Positions 23,486-36,424 are shown, numbered from the stretch's first letter. The stretch: DNA of 64,000 nucleotides from Torymus aiolomorphi (GCA_036365515.1 CM070873.1:88619948-88683947); one strand, 5' to 3'. Notes: generated from the sequence alone by a model not told the origin. Numbers and translations: made by a program.

Positions 23486-26400
23486 GGGTAGATGTCCGTA
23501 TTAGTGTGGGTTTAAGAATCTCTTCAGTTTTGTCGCATAATAATAGACTATTTAAGCTGTCTCAGAGATTCCGGACAGGTTTATATTGATAATAAAACTA
23601 ATAACCTACACGAAACAATTTTTTTTATTAAAAAATATTAATATTTACAAAAGTTACAAGCAATATAAAAAAAAAATTTTTTGTACATATTTGTGTGCCC
23701 TAGCAGACAACAAAGTACATTTTTGTGTGCCCCGTATTAATGTGGGTGTACACGTTTGTGTGCCCCAGATTAGTGTGTCTTGATAATATTATCATTCAAA
23801 AAAAAGTTATTTTAACTGTAGTGCATTTATAATCATTTTTTAACCCTTTTTTACATTGAATGTTAATTAATTCCAATATGATAAGAAATTAAAGTTAATT
23901 TGATGGATATTATGGGTATATTATTACTTTATAAATACTTATCTACAATAAAAAGACACGTTTCCATTTCGATTTTTTAACACATGTTATTTATTTTAAA
24001 TAAATATAAAATTAGGTAGATAAATTACAGTACTCTTTACAGGGTTCTTATAAATTTAAATAAGTAGATAAATACATTATTCTAAAGATTGTTTATCAAT
24101 ACAAGGTTGTTTTTTTTTCTTTTGCTTTGTTACTTTCTTAATTTTATTTTCCGCAGCATCTTCAATTCTCTTGCGCCTTTCAGCTGCTTTTCTTTCTTTT
24201 AACTCTTTATTGAGCTTACTTTTCTCTTCCCTTTCTAACTTTCTCAACTCTTTTTCTTTTTCTTCGTTCTCTTTTTTTTCTCTTTTAATGGTAAAAAATG
24301 TACGAGCTTCCGTTGAAGATAAAATTTTTGATACTTTTTCTTTATCTGACTTGACTTTTCTTTTCTTTGTGGCATTTTTGTCTTCAGGCCAGTAGTCATA
24401 GTCTCCAAATTGTTGAGAAGATGTTGGTCTATTCATCAATTTGTTTTTTTTTTTAATTTTGAATTTCATGTAATACATTACATGAGTTTTCGTTTTGAAC
24501 TTCCTCTGAACTCATATTACTTACATTTTCTAAAACTTCATTAGGTATATTTTCCATGTTCTCATCTACATAAACCTTGAAATGTATATCCGTATCTGTA
24601 TACGTTTCTTGGCTGTTAATATTATTACTTATAACTAAAACCTGTAAAAAGTCATATTAATTGTAAAAATCACGAGTCATATAAAATGGTCCCACAGTTA
24701 CCCCTACGCAAAATCTGTATAAAAAATCAGTAAACTTAAGGTAAAAAATTAATTGTACATATTACACTTAAGGATTAAATTGATTTAGAAATAAACAATT
24801 CCTATGAGATTAAAAATGATATAATAAAAATAAATCCTAGAGTAGAATTAAATTACTTTAGTTGTATTCGAACAGTTGTCCAGGGTTGGATTAATATTTT
24901 CTTTGAGTAGTTCATCGACACTCAAATTTTTATCCTGGCTGTATGAAGGTTCAAGCAAAGGGTCATCTGGTTGGCTTTGCTTGTCGAACAAGATACCTGA
25001 TAGATCAATTTCACATGGAAATGTGAATACCTCATCAGTTTTCTGTGAATATAACATTTTTTATTACTACATTGTATTTAAATAAAAAGAATCAATAAGA
25101 AATAATAAATGACACACAAACCTCAGAAATAGATGCTCCAAAATTCATAGAACTTGCAGAAGAATTTATAGAATAAGTGTAGGCATTTTTTATGTTGCTC
25201 CATAAGTAAAAAAGATTCTTATCCTCACTTGGACCTGTCCATTCCCCAGAACTAGTTTCTTTAAAAACTTTTAAAGTGGATTCTTCAATGTATTCTTCAA
25301 TGCCCTTAAGTGCAATTGACAACGTATCTGGTACATTTGTTTGATTTTGTAGATTCTCCGTTGACTCCCCATTACTTGGTTGTGTTCGAATAAAAATTTT
25401 GGAATAATCCACTCCGTCAGCATCAAAAGGATAAAGACCACAAACTCTGAAGCCATTTAATGAAATTTCAGTCATATTCATATCTTTGAATACTTTATTA
25501 ACTAGCATACCAAAATCTTCTTTCTTTACGCTTAAAATTTCTTTTTCGACTCTATACAAGTTGAGGTGCTTTTTGTACATGAAAAAGCAGCAAAGAAGCT
25601 TACATCCAGCGGCTGCATAATATGGGTAGCGTTTGGAGGTAAAGCTATTAGGTGAATTTTGTTCTCATGGCAGAACTTACTTAGAGGTTCGCTGAGGTGT
25701 GAAACATGTCCATCAAGGTAGAGAATGACAGGCAGCTTGATCTTGATCTTGACAATCCATGGATAGAATCTGTTAGCTATGTATTCATAGAAGAGTTCTG
25801 CTGTCATCCATCCACTATCACTCGCACCAATAAAAAAGTTGTGTGGTAAACTTGAATACAAAGTTGCAGGTACTCTTTTGTACTTCATTAATATTAGCGA
25901 TGGTGCTAACTGTCCAACAGCATTTGTAGTCACTAATACTGTGAGATTTTCCTTTTCGTTATTATTTACAATGTTGTATACATTTTTACTCCCTTTTTTG
26001 GCAAGTACATTGCCTGCTTTGGGATTTAAAAGGACAGATGTTTCATCAGTATTGAAAATTCTTGATCCATCAATATTAATTATGTCTTCTTTTTCTAAAA
26101 AATCTTTTATGTATTGAAACCACTTCCTAATAATGTTCTCTGACACCAATGCTCTTGACAACGTCACATTTTCACACAACCTCTTCTTAATTTGGGAATG
26201 TCGCTTCAAAAACCCTTCATACCAGTGTCTTCCTGGTCGACCATCGATAAAGGGAGTTTGTTTACCAGTTTTCTTGATTACAATTGCAACACTATTAATT
26301 AAATGTTCTTTAGTGATAGGACAGCCTCTCTGAGACATTTGTAAAATCCAATTTGCCAGAGCATTTTCCTCTTCATCACTGAAAATTGTGGGAGGCCCAG

Positions 26401-27207
26401 TGGTACTCTTACTATATCTTTTAGTCACTTTACTGTGCAATGAAGATCTTGGAACGTTGAATGCCCTACTGACAGCATTAAGAGGAGTTCCCGAATGTAC
26501 TGCATCCAAAGCCTGCTGCATAACCTCTTCACTATAAACTTTTCTTTTTTTCGGAGCATTCATTTTGTCCTTTACTAAAAACATAATTTAATATTTAATT
26601 AGTACAGTGTTTAAAAGTAAATTTCAGTTATTTTAATGTAAAATTAAACTTACCGAATTAGAAAATTGCTGCTCAGACGTAAAACTGCTAAAGGTCGTCA
26701 ATGCGATGAACAAGCGTTTTCGCGCCGACAACCTAGCCTAACCAGAGAGTTCAAGCGCCGATACGAGCACACGCAAATCTGGACAAGTCGTTTTTCACTG
26801 CCGTATTAGTAGACACCATTAATTAAATATTAAAATCAATAGAAAACCTTTATATTAAGGTTTATTATATAACATAACATTATTTTATGATGTAATCAAT
26901 TGTATCCCATATTAAAATCCCTTCGAAACATTATTTAATGTTACTTTTAAAATTGTCATTTCTTAGCATGTTTGGACAAGAAAACACCGTAAAACTCCGC
27001 AAATCGTGAAACATATTTTTGAAAGTTCTTTTTTAATGTTATAATAAATGTAAACTAATTAAATAATTAATTTTATTTAAACTTAATTAACTATACTTTA
27101 TGAAAAAAAATATTTTAGTGTTATTTTTTTACTCATTCATTTCTAGGATGTGTTTTAATAATAGGGCACACAAATATGGACAGGCACACAAATACGGACA
27201 GCTACCC
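23486..27207 (-). mobile_element. pogo/Tigger-like DNA transposon (3.7 kb)
   Basis: Both ends show GGGTAG followed by a TGTCCGTATT-like block (left GGGTAGATGTCCGTATTAGT, right the inverted GGGTAGCTGTCCGTATTTGT) and are flanked by TA. The GTATT(A/T)GTGTG motif recurs inside both ends (23700-23780, 26800 and 27165-27205), like subterminal transposase sites. The transposase lies on the minus strand. Confidence 0.85.
24077..26584 (-). pseudogene. pogo-family transposase, multi-exon, frameshifted
   Basis: Starting at ATG 26584 (or in-frame ATG 26563), residues 1-60 form a psq-type helix-turn-helix (VMQQALDAVHSG) and 70-140 a CENP-B-type DNA-binding domain (WYEGFLKRH). The DDE core follows with FNTDETS, LYLDGHVSH and QPLDVSFF giving three Asp. 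A frameshift near 25585 follows DVSFFAAF; the frame resumes with HLNLYRVEKE and NGFRVCGLYPFDAD to a donor at 25121. A further exon (25042-24857, acceptor and donor in phase) and another starting at 24641 can be read. The C-terminal part (24430-24077) is a Lys/Glu-rich coiled coil reached across a run of As that probably broke the frame. Confidence 0.82.
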
Positions 27208-27299
27208 TAATCACTAATATTTTGGCTTTAAAAGCCTGTGAACAAACAAATAATTACATATTTTACGCATTATTAGTTTTCTCTAAATAATAATTATAT

Positions 27300-28490
27300 T
27301 CATATCTTTGATTTTTTTCAAAAGTTTCAGCAAAATTTATTGAATAAATGTTTTACAAAGTATTGACATAAGCTCAGGTTAGCGGAAAACATGCGAGGGA
27401 ATGAGGAAATTATTATGCTCAGGTTCAATCATTTAGAAGAACACGGTGGTAATATTTAAAATAACTTTAAAAAATTATTTACGGTAAAGCATACAAAAAC
27501 TCATTGTGATTCTTTTATCTTGCTTTATTATTCAGAATACACCTTGCAAAATAATAGCTTACATTCTCAAGAATATTCATCTATCGCCACATAATAACTT
27601 CATGGACCCATTCGCCATAAAATATCATCTATTTCATACGTGATACCAGGAGCAGGATTACCAGTCGTAAGAATTGAAGATTTAATTTGTTATAATTTAG
27701 TTCAATTTTATATTCAATATTCTAAATGGATAATAATTTTACATATTTTTTCAAATAATATTTAATAATATATATTTTAAAAAGATTAATAATATATATT
27801 TTAAAACTACATTTTTACTTAAGACAAATTTTGTAGATACAAAAATTTAATCTTTTTATTTTTAAGGTTGTGACGATCAAAGTTATATTTCGCAGGTACT
27901 TGTGACCTGCGCATGGCCGAAATTTATTAATTGCGTTGGGGTGCGCTAAGTGCGCGCACTGTCCAGCGATCACGGGCTTCACACCGAAGAGCGTACAGCT
28001 TTCGGCCTCTTTCCACTCGAGACCACCGGATGATCAACAGCTCTCGAAGCGAGCTCCGCCCCCAGATCGACACGTCTCCAAGCCAGGGTCGCTGATAAAG
28101 GTTCACCAAGAAGATGCATCAGATACCATTTGCGATCAATTTTACGTAATAGGAACTGTGTGAGGTAGAGGAGTCGTCGGTAGAGGAGAAGGTTAACCAG
28201 GTCCCGGGTGGGAGAGTCAACGAAGGTCAGTGAGTCATCGAACAGAGATGGAGATAAGTTTTCTTAAGATATCCTAACCGTAGACATACCGGGTGCTCTG
28301 ATTTTAAGGTTTTAACGTTGTAAATTCATAATTTTCACATAAATGTAGTTATATCATTGTTTTCTTGATAATATTATAATTATGTGGAGAAAATTTATTA
28401 ATTACACTGTTAATAAATTATATAGAATATTAGCTAACAGTCTATCTACAAGCGAGTTGTAGAAAAAAAAGAAGAATAATTCATTATTCG
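27300..28490. other. Possible 5' region of the non-LTR element
   Basis: 27300-27850 is AT-rich with nothing recognised. A GC-rich block at about 27870-28290 precedes the ORF1 start at 28496 and could be its 5' UTR. It has no long ORF and no LTR-type ends that I could confirm. Confidence 0.35.
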
Positions 28491-28526
28491 CCGTCATGGC
28501 GTCGGGAGGCAAGGAGCCACCCGATG

Positions 28527-29203
28527 CACAGTGGGCTGAAAGACCAAGAAAATGCTCAAAAGTCTTGATTTAATCGAATTCTGGAAATTTTTCCCCCCGA
28601 AGGTTTAAATGTATTTATAAAAATGTTACCGATACAATTTTACCATGCTGTCGCGAATTCGATATCTTTAGCATTTGGTTTTGGACGGAAATGATCAAGA
28701 ATAATTTATATTGCTAATTATTTTAGGTACCAAAGAAATTATATTTTTGCTTCAAAATTACGTGAATGAATTCTTGAGTCATTTACAATTATCCATAAAT
28801 TTTTTGGTAATTCTATAATTGATAATTTCAGAAATATAGTTGTTCAAAAATGAGTATGGGCCAAATTGACCCAGTATGTGCTCCACGATCGAAAAAATAA
28901 GTGTGGCCTCAAAGGGTTAAGGGCCGAAAATACTAAAAATTACAAAAATAATAATATAATTAGCAATATAAATTATTCTTGATCATTTTCGTCCAAAACC
29001 AAACGCTAAAGATATCGAATTCGCGACAGTATGGTAAAATGGTATCGGTAACATTTTTATAAATACATTTAAACCTTCGGAGGGGAAAATTTCTCAAAAA
29101 GTGGTGCCAAAAGAAGAATTTTACCGGGTCAGATTTTTTTTCCATGCAGAATTCGATTAAATCAAGACTTTTGAGCATTTTTTTGGTCTTTCAGCCCACT
29201 GTG
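28527..29203. mobile_element. Transib-like non-autonomous element 3 (677 bp) inserted in ORF1
   Basis: Its ends are CACAGTGGGCTGAAAGACC and the inverted form, with arms of about 200 bp, flanked by CGATG at 28522-28526 and 29204-29208. The insertion sits in codon 11 of ORF1, whose frame is restored when the element is left out, which confirms the boundaries. Confidence 0.85.
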
Positions 29204-29869
29204 CGATGCCCCTCTCACTAAATTCTATAAGCGTCACCCTTCACTCAAAGTAGGAGCCGTAGTGTGTATATTGTGCGAGAATGTTTATCACGCTATCGAA
29301 ATAGTGAACAAATATAACTCTGGATGTCTAGTGAAATTTATAAATAACGTGCTAAAAATATGCCAGGACCATCCAAGCCAAGCCTTAACCTCAAACTTAC
29401 CATATGGTGAGCTGAGTAACAAAGCAAAGCTATTAATAGCTCTAAATTAATCTGGAAAAAACAAAAGGGTCATAACGATACTGTATACGAAGATTATAAT
29501 TGAATACGAAGATTATAAGTAAAATTGAATCCCTAAAAATTAAAAACCAATTGCTAAAACAACTTAGCTATGAATTACAAGATAAAAACAAAATTTTAAA
29601 CGCACTGCTTACCAAAGCAAAACAGGGCAACAACAACTATATCAAGACGTTCGCGGAAATTACAGTTAATCCTAAACCAAAAAGTAAAAGAGTGCCAAAA
29701 CTTATTATTAAAAAAACTGACAACAAAGATAACACTGTAACGTACCGAAGTAATGACAGCTCTCAGATTTGAGTCTATACCTTAATAATTGAGTTAACTT
29801 GTATGAAACTAGATGTCGTTACTTGGTAGTTATTAACAATTTTTTAAGAGTTCGTGTACTGGACTCGAG

Positions 29870-30115
29870 CATACAATCGGGAGGGGAGTAGCCCCGATCT
29901 CAGGGTTAGATACCGGCGCGCAATGTGCCGGAGTCCGTGCCGTCGATACAGAGAGGTGGTAGGTGCAGGTAAGTCGTTAGCGCTGAGTGGCTGCGACCGC
30001 GCTGCTTAGATGATACGGGTAAGTAGTCGGCACAGAGGACCAACTACCGTGCCGTGTGAGAAGAGAGGAGCCGGGTAAATAATCGGCGCAGAGTGTACTA
30101 CGAGCTGGTCGTGTA
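29870..30115. repeat. GC-rich block with three imperfect repeats inside ORF1
   Basis: The unit CGGGTAAGTAGTCGGCACAGAG recurs in three diverged forms, about 60 bp apart. The block is far more GC-rich than the flanking ORF1 sequence, so it is likely an insertion. Its boundaries are uncertain and no terminal repeats were identified. Confidence 0.45.
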
Positions 30116-32249
30116 CGTCACAACACAGACTTGGAAAAGACAGTTCTCCTACATCTTACACAAGACAAAACAATTCAAACAGAAAGTGCCTCATGCAAGA
30201 ACAAGGATACTGTGATAATAAATTGCATGAACGAAGAAAATATTAACTCACTTGTGAATAAACTAGGCGAAAAACTATCAAACAACTTTAAAATAAAAAA
30301 AGAGCAAACAAACAAGCCAAAACTAAAAGTAATAGATATTTATATGGATTATAGAGTTGATAACGAAATTGAACTAGACATAAGTCAAAGAAATTTTAGT
30401 AACATGGAAGACGAGTGCAAGATACTACACGTATATGCTAATGAAAGAACAAATAGGAAATGTGCAATAATAGAGGTAACCTCTTAAATGTATAAAGATA
30501 TCAAAGACAACAAGAGCAGATTATTTGTAGGGCACCAAAGTTGTAGAGTATTTGACATTATAAACACAACTCAGTGCAGTAAATGTGCAAGATTTGGACA
30601 TAGCAGCAAAAAGTGTGAAAATTCTGCGAGGTGTAATAAGTGTGCTGAAGCCTATCTAACCTCAAAGTGTACAAGTGCAATGAAAAAAATGTGCAAACTG
30701 TGTCTATAGTAATGCGAAATACAATACCAAATATAATATTAACCACAGTACAATTGATAGTGAACTATGTGATATCTTAAAATCTAAAATTAAGAAATAC
30801 ATTGATATGACGGATTACCAGTCGCATCCTACTTTCCCGAGATACTTTGGTAAAGTAGAGAGTCTACATTACCAGCGGAAGGTACCAATAAGAAGAGCGA
30901 GATTTGCAAGTGTTGACTCGACAGCTTCGCAACATTCTCGAAACTCTGAGATACCAACACCAATAAGTCAAAACGCGGAGACACCAAAACCAATAAACCA
31001 AAATGGATAGCAGTATTAATCTGATTACTGATTTTCAAAATGATATAATTAACAGAGACTATAATTTCGATGGTATTGGTGAACTAAACAAATGCATAGC
31101 TTTAGAAAACGAAGTAATTTTAAATGTGAATATAAGAGGACTGAATGCTAACTTTAACAATTTACTTGTTTTCCTAAAAAGCCTTGTGATAAAGCCATAT
31201 ATAATTGTTTGCATTGAAACCCGAAATCTAGAACACCCTGAATCATTTAACATTACTGGGTACAAAATGTACTATAATAACAGTTATATTAACCAAAATG
31301 ATGGCCTGGTAGTTTACATAAATAACTACAATACTGAAACGACGGAAGTAATTGGTATTAATAATCTTAAAATAATAAATTCCAAAATTTCAATAGAAAA
31401 CAATAGAGAAATAGTATTATCTGCCCTATATAAAAAATTAATATTGCATAACTCCAAATATAAATATAATCTGATTATGGAAGATTTTAACTTTGATATT
31501 TCAAATCAAGATACGCTCAATCAAAGATTTTCACATATACTATTAGAGTATGGTTATTACCCAGGTTTTTGTAATACTACCAGACCATCTGATAAAACAT
31601 GCCATTCAGGAACTTGTATAGACAATATTTTTATTAAACTAGATAAAATAGCCTATAGAACATTTACACTTCGTATACCACTTACAGATCATTTTCCACT
31701 TTTTATGTCAATAAATAAGATAAGCACAACTGAAAATATAAATAACATAAAGCGTATAAATTACAATAAACTCAGGACAGCTGCGGATTCAATAAACTGG
31801 AATGAATTATCACTAATAAATGATCCGAATATATCTTTAAATAACCTTATTGATAAAATAAAAATATGTCTATGCAAAGCTGAATATACTAAAAAAACTA
31901 ACAAAAATAACAACACGAGGCCTAGGAAAAATTGGATATCTAAGGCAATTATGAAATCTTGTAGTACCAAAGAAAAACTATATAAATTATGGAAAAAAGA
32001 TCCTAATAATACTAGGAAAAGAGAAGAATATAAGAAATTTACCAATATTCTAAAGACTATTATAAATAAAGCAAAAGACTTATATGATAAAAAACAAATA
32101 GAATCTAGCATGAATAATCCTAAGAGTATATGGAATGTGATTAATCAAAAAATTGGAAAAAATCGTAAAAGAAATAATAAGATTAACTATTTAACTGATA
32201 GCAATAAGAAAATATCTGATCCTGTAAATATTGCAGATCACTTGAAATA

Positions 32250-32465
32250 GTACATTTCGATACTAGTGCGAGGATTTGATTTTCCCCTCGTGTGACTGTT
32301 TGCACCCGAGCGAAGCGAGGGTGAAAAGGTCACACGAGGAGAAAATCAACTTCTCACACAAGTGTCGAACCGTATTTTTTGACACGACGTGCGAGAAGTG
32401 AGATTTTTGCACGCATCGTTTAACGCAGCGTGCGAGAAATCGAACTTCTCGCACGGAGTTTCAAA
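32250..32465. mobile_element. Two-hairpin repeat, GAGCGAAGCGAG family
   Basis: First hairpin 32265-32370 has the loop centre CGAGCGAAGCGAGGG flanked by arms pairing GATTTTCCCCTCGTGTGAC with its complement. A second hairpin at 32380-32460 has CGTGCGAGAAG arms. The copy near 48655-48875 has the same two-hairpin layout. It interrupts ORF2 of the non-LTR element, so it is or was mobile. Confidence 0.7.
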
Positions 32466-32967
32466 AAAATTTTTTTGTAACATTGGCAAAAAAAGCTAAA
32501 TGAGAAAATAAGACCCTCGATAAATGAGGAAATTAAACTCCCTATAAGGAACAGCAAAAGTATATTTATGGAACCAACTAACCACCAGGAAATTACTAAA
32601 ATTATCTGCAAAATGGAAAACAAAAATGCTGGTATTGATGATATCAACAGCAAAACATTGAAAATCTGGTTGAACATCTAATTGAACCCCTAGTACACAT
32701 TTTTAACCTCTGTATAGATAAAGCCACCTGGCTAGATGCCCTGAAAACAGCAGAAGTCATATCTATACATAAATCAAAAGAAAAACATATCGTCACTAAC
32801 TACATACCCATATTACTTATTTCAAATCTTGCAAAATATTAAAAAAAATCATACACAATAGAATAACAAATTTTATCAACAAGTGCGGAATACTTGCCAA
32901 AAATCAATTTGGTTTCAGGAAAAATAAGACAAAAAATGCTCTATCCCTAATATCAAACGTAACATAT

Positions 32968-34943
32968 TGTTATGTGTTCGTCTACCATCATCGAACATAA
33001 GAACAAAAGCGTTGCCAAGCGACTAGTGTGTTGTTCTCGATTCGAGTTAGTTAGTTGATTCGAGACGTTGTTGTTGATAACATGTTTTATTGTGTGTGTT
33101 TATAATCTTAAATAAAGTTATCTGTTATTCTTTTGTAATTATGATTATTATTAATTATTGTATGTGTGTGTGAGTGTAACATTTTGGGGGTTCGTCCGAA
33201 ATTTTGAAGACGAAATGGGCGGATTTGAAAAATCAGCAAAAAAAAAAAAACGACGCATACACCGCTGTGTGTACCCTTCCGATCGAAGACCAGAGCACGA
33301 GCTGCTGCCCAAGTTTCTGCTGCCGAAACTACTGCGGCTAATACTACCTACACCGATTGATGACATGCGCTTGGCGGCTGGTGGCGCACGCTTGGGGACT
33401 GATACACGTATGATGACCGATGACTCATCGACGCTGACATCTCACCGACGGTCGGTGTACCCCAGCCTACTCTTCTTCATGAAACGCTCTTGGAGCTTTA
33501 AAATTAAACCAGATGAGTACAACCCTACATTTTAATACACAAACAACACCAACAACCTCCGTAGTCTACACGAGTAACAAGAACACACAACGTATTAGGT
33601 TAGATGATAATTCATTTGGAAACACGAGATCACTTGTTGAAAATTCGGTAACACCAATCAATTTAAGGTTAGGTTATAACGTAAAATCTGATATTTATGA
33701 TAACCAACTGATACTACGTCGCCTTTGTCTGAGTATTTAAATCAGTTCAATTTAATTGCAATTGTGTATACGTATATATGCTTTCTCTTTAAGTTCACAC
33801 CGATCAGCGTCGTAACTTTAACTCTAAACTAGTTAAAAATTGTCCAACCTGCTAGGAATTCGAAAAACTAGGGCGACACCATTACACATGTAACCGAATG
33901 ATCAGTTTACAGATCATCAGTACACTCAACAATTGAGACCACTCCAGCGGAGATGTACACCGGGACTGATATGAGACTTCCTCTAGATTTTATTCGAGGA
34001 TATCCTCCCGAAGGAGAAGAATATTTAAATTATGGAAGCTATGTTCGGAAACTGTCTGTTAAGAAGATCAATGATGTCGTTTTCTGCATCCAGAAGACAC
34101 CAAAACACAAAAAGAAGATCATTCATTTTGATCAATGACGACTTACCACGATAGGTAATTTCTTCTGCTCTGCTCACGGTTATTTTGAGCCGTGGTTTTT
34201 CACGTGAGACACAGGGCAAATGCCAGAGCAGGGACAGGGGTGAGGTACCACGGCATGCCAACTCCCCACTTATGTCCAAGAATTACCAACAAGACTCTAC
34301 CCACCGATAATGACATGAAGATACTCGGATGAGTCAAGGATTAACCCGTTTAAAAGTAGACAATTTCAAAAAGATTTCAAGATGATTTCAAGATGTTTTC
34401 AAGAACTCAAGATGGACCAATTCAAGAGACGGGCCCTTTGGCCGTGTGCGAAGGATCAGCCCGCTTGAAGAAGACGTCTTCTCTTTCGTTTTATCTTAAG
34501 ATTGTCGGGACGACAATCTAAAAGGATAGAGAATAATGACACGATGATACCCAAAAATGACGATTCTATTTTTTAAGAGACGGGTCCTCTGACCATATAA
34601 GTCAAGGATCAACCCGCTTAAAAATGGATGATTTCAAGATGATTTCAATATGATTTCAAAATGATTTAAAGAATTCAAGATGGACCAATTCTGATTGTCG
34701 GGACGATAATCTGAAAGAAGGGGGAATAATGTTATGTGTTCGTCTACCAACATCGAACATAAGAACAAAAGCGTTGCCAAGCGACTAGTTTGTTGTTCTC
34801 GATTCGAGTTAGTTAGTTGATTCGAGACGTTGTTGTTGATAACATGTTTTATTGTGTATGTTTATAATCTTAAATAAAGTTATATGTTATTCTTTTGTAA
34901 TTATGATTATTATTAATTATTGTATGTGTGTGTGAGTGTAACA
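32968..34943 (+). mobile_element. Short LTR retrotransposon with both LTRs (non-autonomous, Gypsy-like)
   Basis: The 5' LTR (32968-33181) and 3' LTR (34730-34943) are both 214 bp, start TGTTATGTG, end GTGTAACA and differ at four positions by eye. The flanks carry ATAT on both sides (32964-32967 and 34944-34947). A primer site TGGGGGTTCGTCCG follows the 5' LTR; it resembles tRNA-Pro sites. A purine tract AAAGAAGGGGGAATAA precedes the 3' LTR. The 1.5-kb interior lacks gag, protease, RT and RNase H. A piece at 33953-34138 resembles the end of a Gypsy integrase (MRLPLDFIRG). The interior end carries a duplicated block (34333-34530, 34600-34727). Confidence 0.9.
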
Positions 34944-36161
34944 ATATGATAATTTAGACAAGAGTACTCCTATCGCCATAACTTTCCTGGACCTCGCCAA
35001 AGCGTTTGATACGATAAACCATTAAATATTTCTAGATAAACTATACAATTACGGAATTAGAGAAAGTGTCTGTAATCTAATAAAAAGTTATCTAGGAAAT
35101 AGACTACGAAAAGTAAAACTAAATAATATAAGCAGCCAATTTCAATCAGTCAATATGGGTGTTCCTCAAGGAATTATTTTGGGACCCCTACTCTTTTTAC
35201 TTTATATCAACGACTTACTACTAGATATCCCCAAAGATACTATAGTATCATACGCAGACGATACAGCAGTAGTAACAACAGCCAAAACCTGGAAAGAAGT
35301 AGAAACTAAAATGAATAAAACTCTGCATAAAATATCAACATGGCTAGCTCTTAACAAGCTTTCTTTAAACACGGACAAAACCGTTTACATTCGGGACTCA
35401 AGTAGATAGCACACCAAAAAATTTAGACATAAACATACAAGACAGAAAAATCAAAAGAGTAGACAGTACCAAATATTTAGGCATAATTTTCGATAGTAAC
35501 ATGAGATGGAACGAGCATATTGAATACATTTACAACAAAACCAAATATCTCATTTTTATTTTCTATAAACTGGCAAAACTCATGACTACTGTTACCTTAA
35601 GGATGATATATTATACCCTCTTTCACAGCATTATTTCTTATGGAATTATAGCTTGGGGAGGCGCGTATTCCAACAGTAAAAACTTGCTCAACAAACTACA
35701 GATCAGGTTACTTAAAATAATCAACAAGAACAACTTTACAGTCGATAAAAATCTATTGAGCATAGATCAAATCTTTTCGTATGAATCACTGTTGTATCAT
35801 TACGAAGAATTACGATCAGCATTTATTAAATCCAATAGTACCACCAGAAAAAGAAGTTTAGAAATTCCAAGAAGATACCTGACCGTTAGTACTAAAAACA
35901 GTTACATAAGAGCAATAATGCATGTTAATAACCTACCAAATGAATTAAAAATAATTAGACACAAACACAAACAAAAAAATAAAACTAAAACAATGGATAA
36001 GAGGAAACGTAAATGTTAATTGAATCTATTGGCCAAAGATAAGAGGAAACACCTAATACAACAAATACGAAATTAAATATTTCTTTCAAAAGAAAACTAA
36101 TCTAACTAAATTAATTATGTTTTAAGTTAGTTTTAAGTAGGCCGGACCAGCTAACAGGAAT

Positions 36162-36300
36162 AGTATATTACATATCTAGGCCGGTAAAATAAGAAATGTC
36201 TCAGATCACGTGTAATTTTCGGCCGAGGCGAAGCCGAGGTTGACAAACATGTGATCTGAGGCTTTCTGTTTTACCGGCCAAGGTGTGTATACTATTTTTC
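36162..36300. mobile_element. Hairpin element with AATAGTATATTAC-type ends
   Basis: Near-palindrome: arms pair GGCCGGTAAAATA with its complement, and the centre is GGCCGAGGCGAAGCCGAGG. The ends are AGTATATTAC and GTATACT. It is a member of the dispersed hairpin family. Confidence 0.7.
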
Positions 36301-36424
36301 TGCCCGACGGCGCCGGAAAGCGAGAACTTCGTTTCGCGATTTATATTTTCGCCATACCCCGGCCGAAAGTACCACATTCCCTCCCGGCGCAAAAATAGGA
36401 ATGCTGTATTTTCGGCCCGGGTAT

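Larger units (their letters stand above)
28496..30709 (+). pseudogene. Non-LTR ORF1 (coiled coil, C2HC zinc knuckles), interrupted
   Basis: ATG 28496 opens ten codons (MASGGKEPPD) that rejoin in phase with sequence starting at 29209 once the inserted element and one duplication copy are left out, then continue to a stop after LIALN near 29449. A Lys-rich coiled coil follows (29500-29772). After the GC-rich block, 30131-30487 carries the domain usual before the knuckles, and 30570-30670 holds CSKCARFGHSSKKC and CNKCAEAYLTSKC. Several stops and frame changes make it non-coding. ORF1 proteins bind element RNA. Confidence 0.7.
31003..36019 (+). pseudogene. Non-LTR ORF2: AP endonuclease plus reverse transcriptase, interrupted
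   Basis: The endonuclease runs 31003-31730: CIETR, a MEDFNFDI motif where GDFN is usual, CIDNIF and the catalytic LTDHFPLF. A spacer rich in Asn and Lys continues to 32248, where the hairpin element cuts the frame. RT resumes after 32470 (NQFGFRKNKT near 32905) and is cut by the LTR element at 32967. It continues at 34948 with FLDLAKAFDTI, then GVPQGIILGP (35155) and YADDTAV (35251), to a thumb region with SYGIIAWGGAY. Frameshifts and stops occur in several places, including one near 35408. The element cannot move on its own. Confidence 0.85.
28496..36160 (+). mobile_element. Non-LTR retrotransposon (CR1/Jockey-like) with nested insertions
   Basis: ORF1 and ORF2 are both recognisable and in the usual order. 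The element is interrupted at least four times: 28527-29203 (Transib-like), about 29870-30115 (GC-rich block), about 32250-32465 (hairpin element) and 32968-34943 (LTR element). The 3' end is taken where the hairpin element at 36162 begins; no clear poly(A) or microsatellite tail is visible. Confidence 0.8.

Noticed and set aside
24171..24395. Plus-strand Ser/Phe/Leu-rich ORF
   Set aside because: Shadow of the Lys/Glu-rich coiled coil read on the minus strand.
33158..33535. ORF of 125 codons after the 5' LTR
   Set aside because: It starts inside the LTR, and its only notable feature is a Lys run from a poly(A) tract; no gag signature.
32968..34943. Full Gypsy element with coding capacity
   Set aside because: Only a short integrase-end resemblance remains; no protease or RT motif is found in any frame of the interior.
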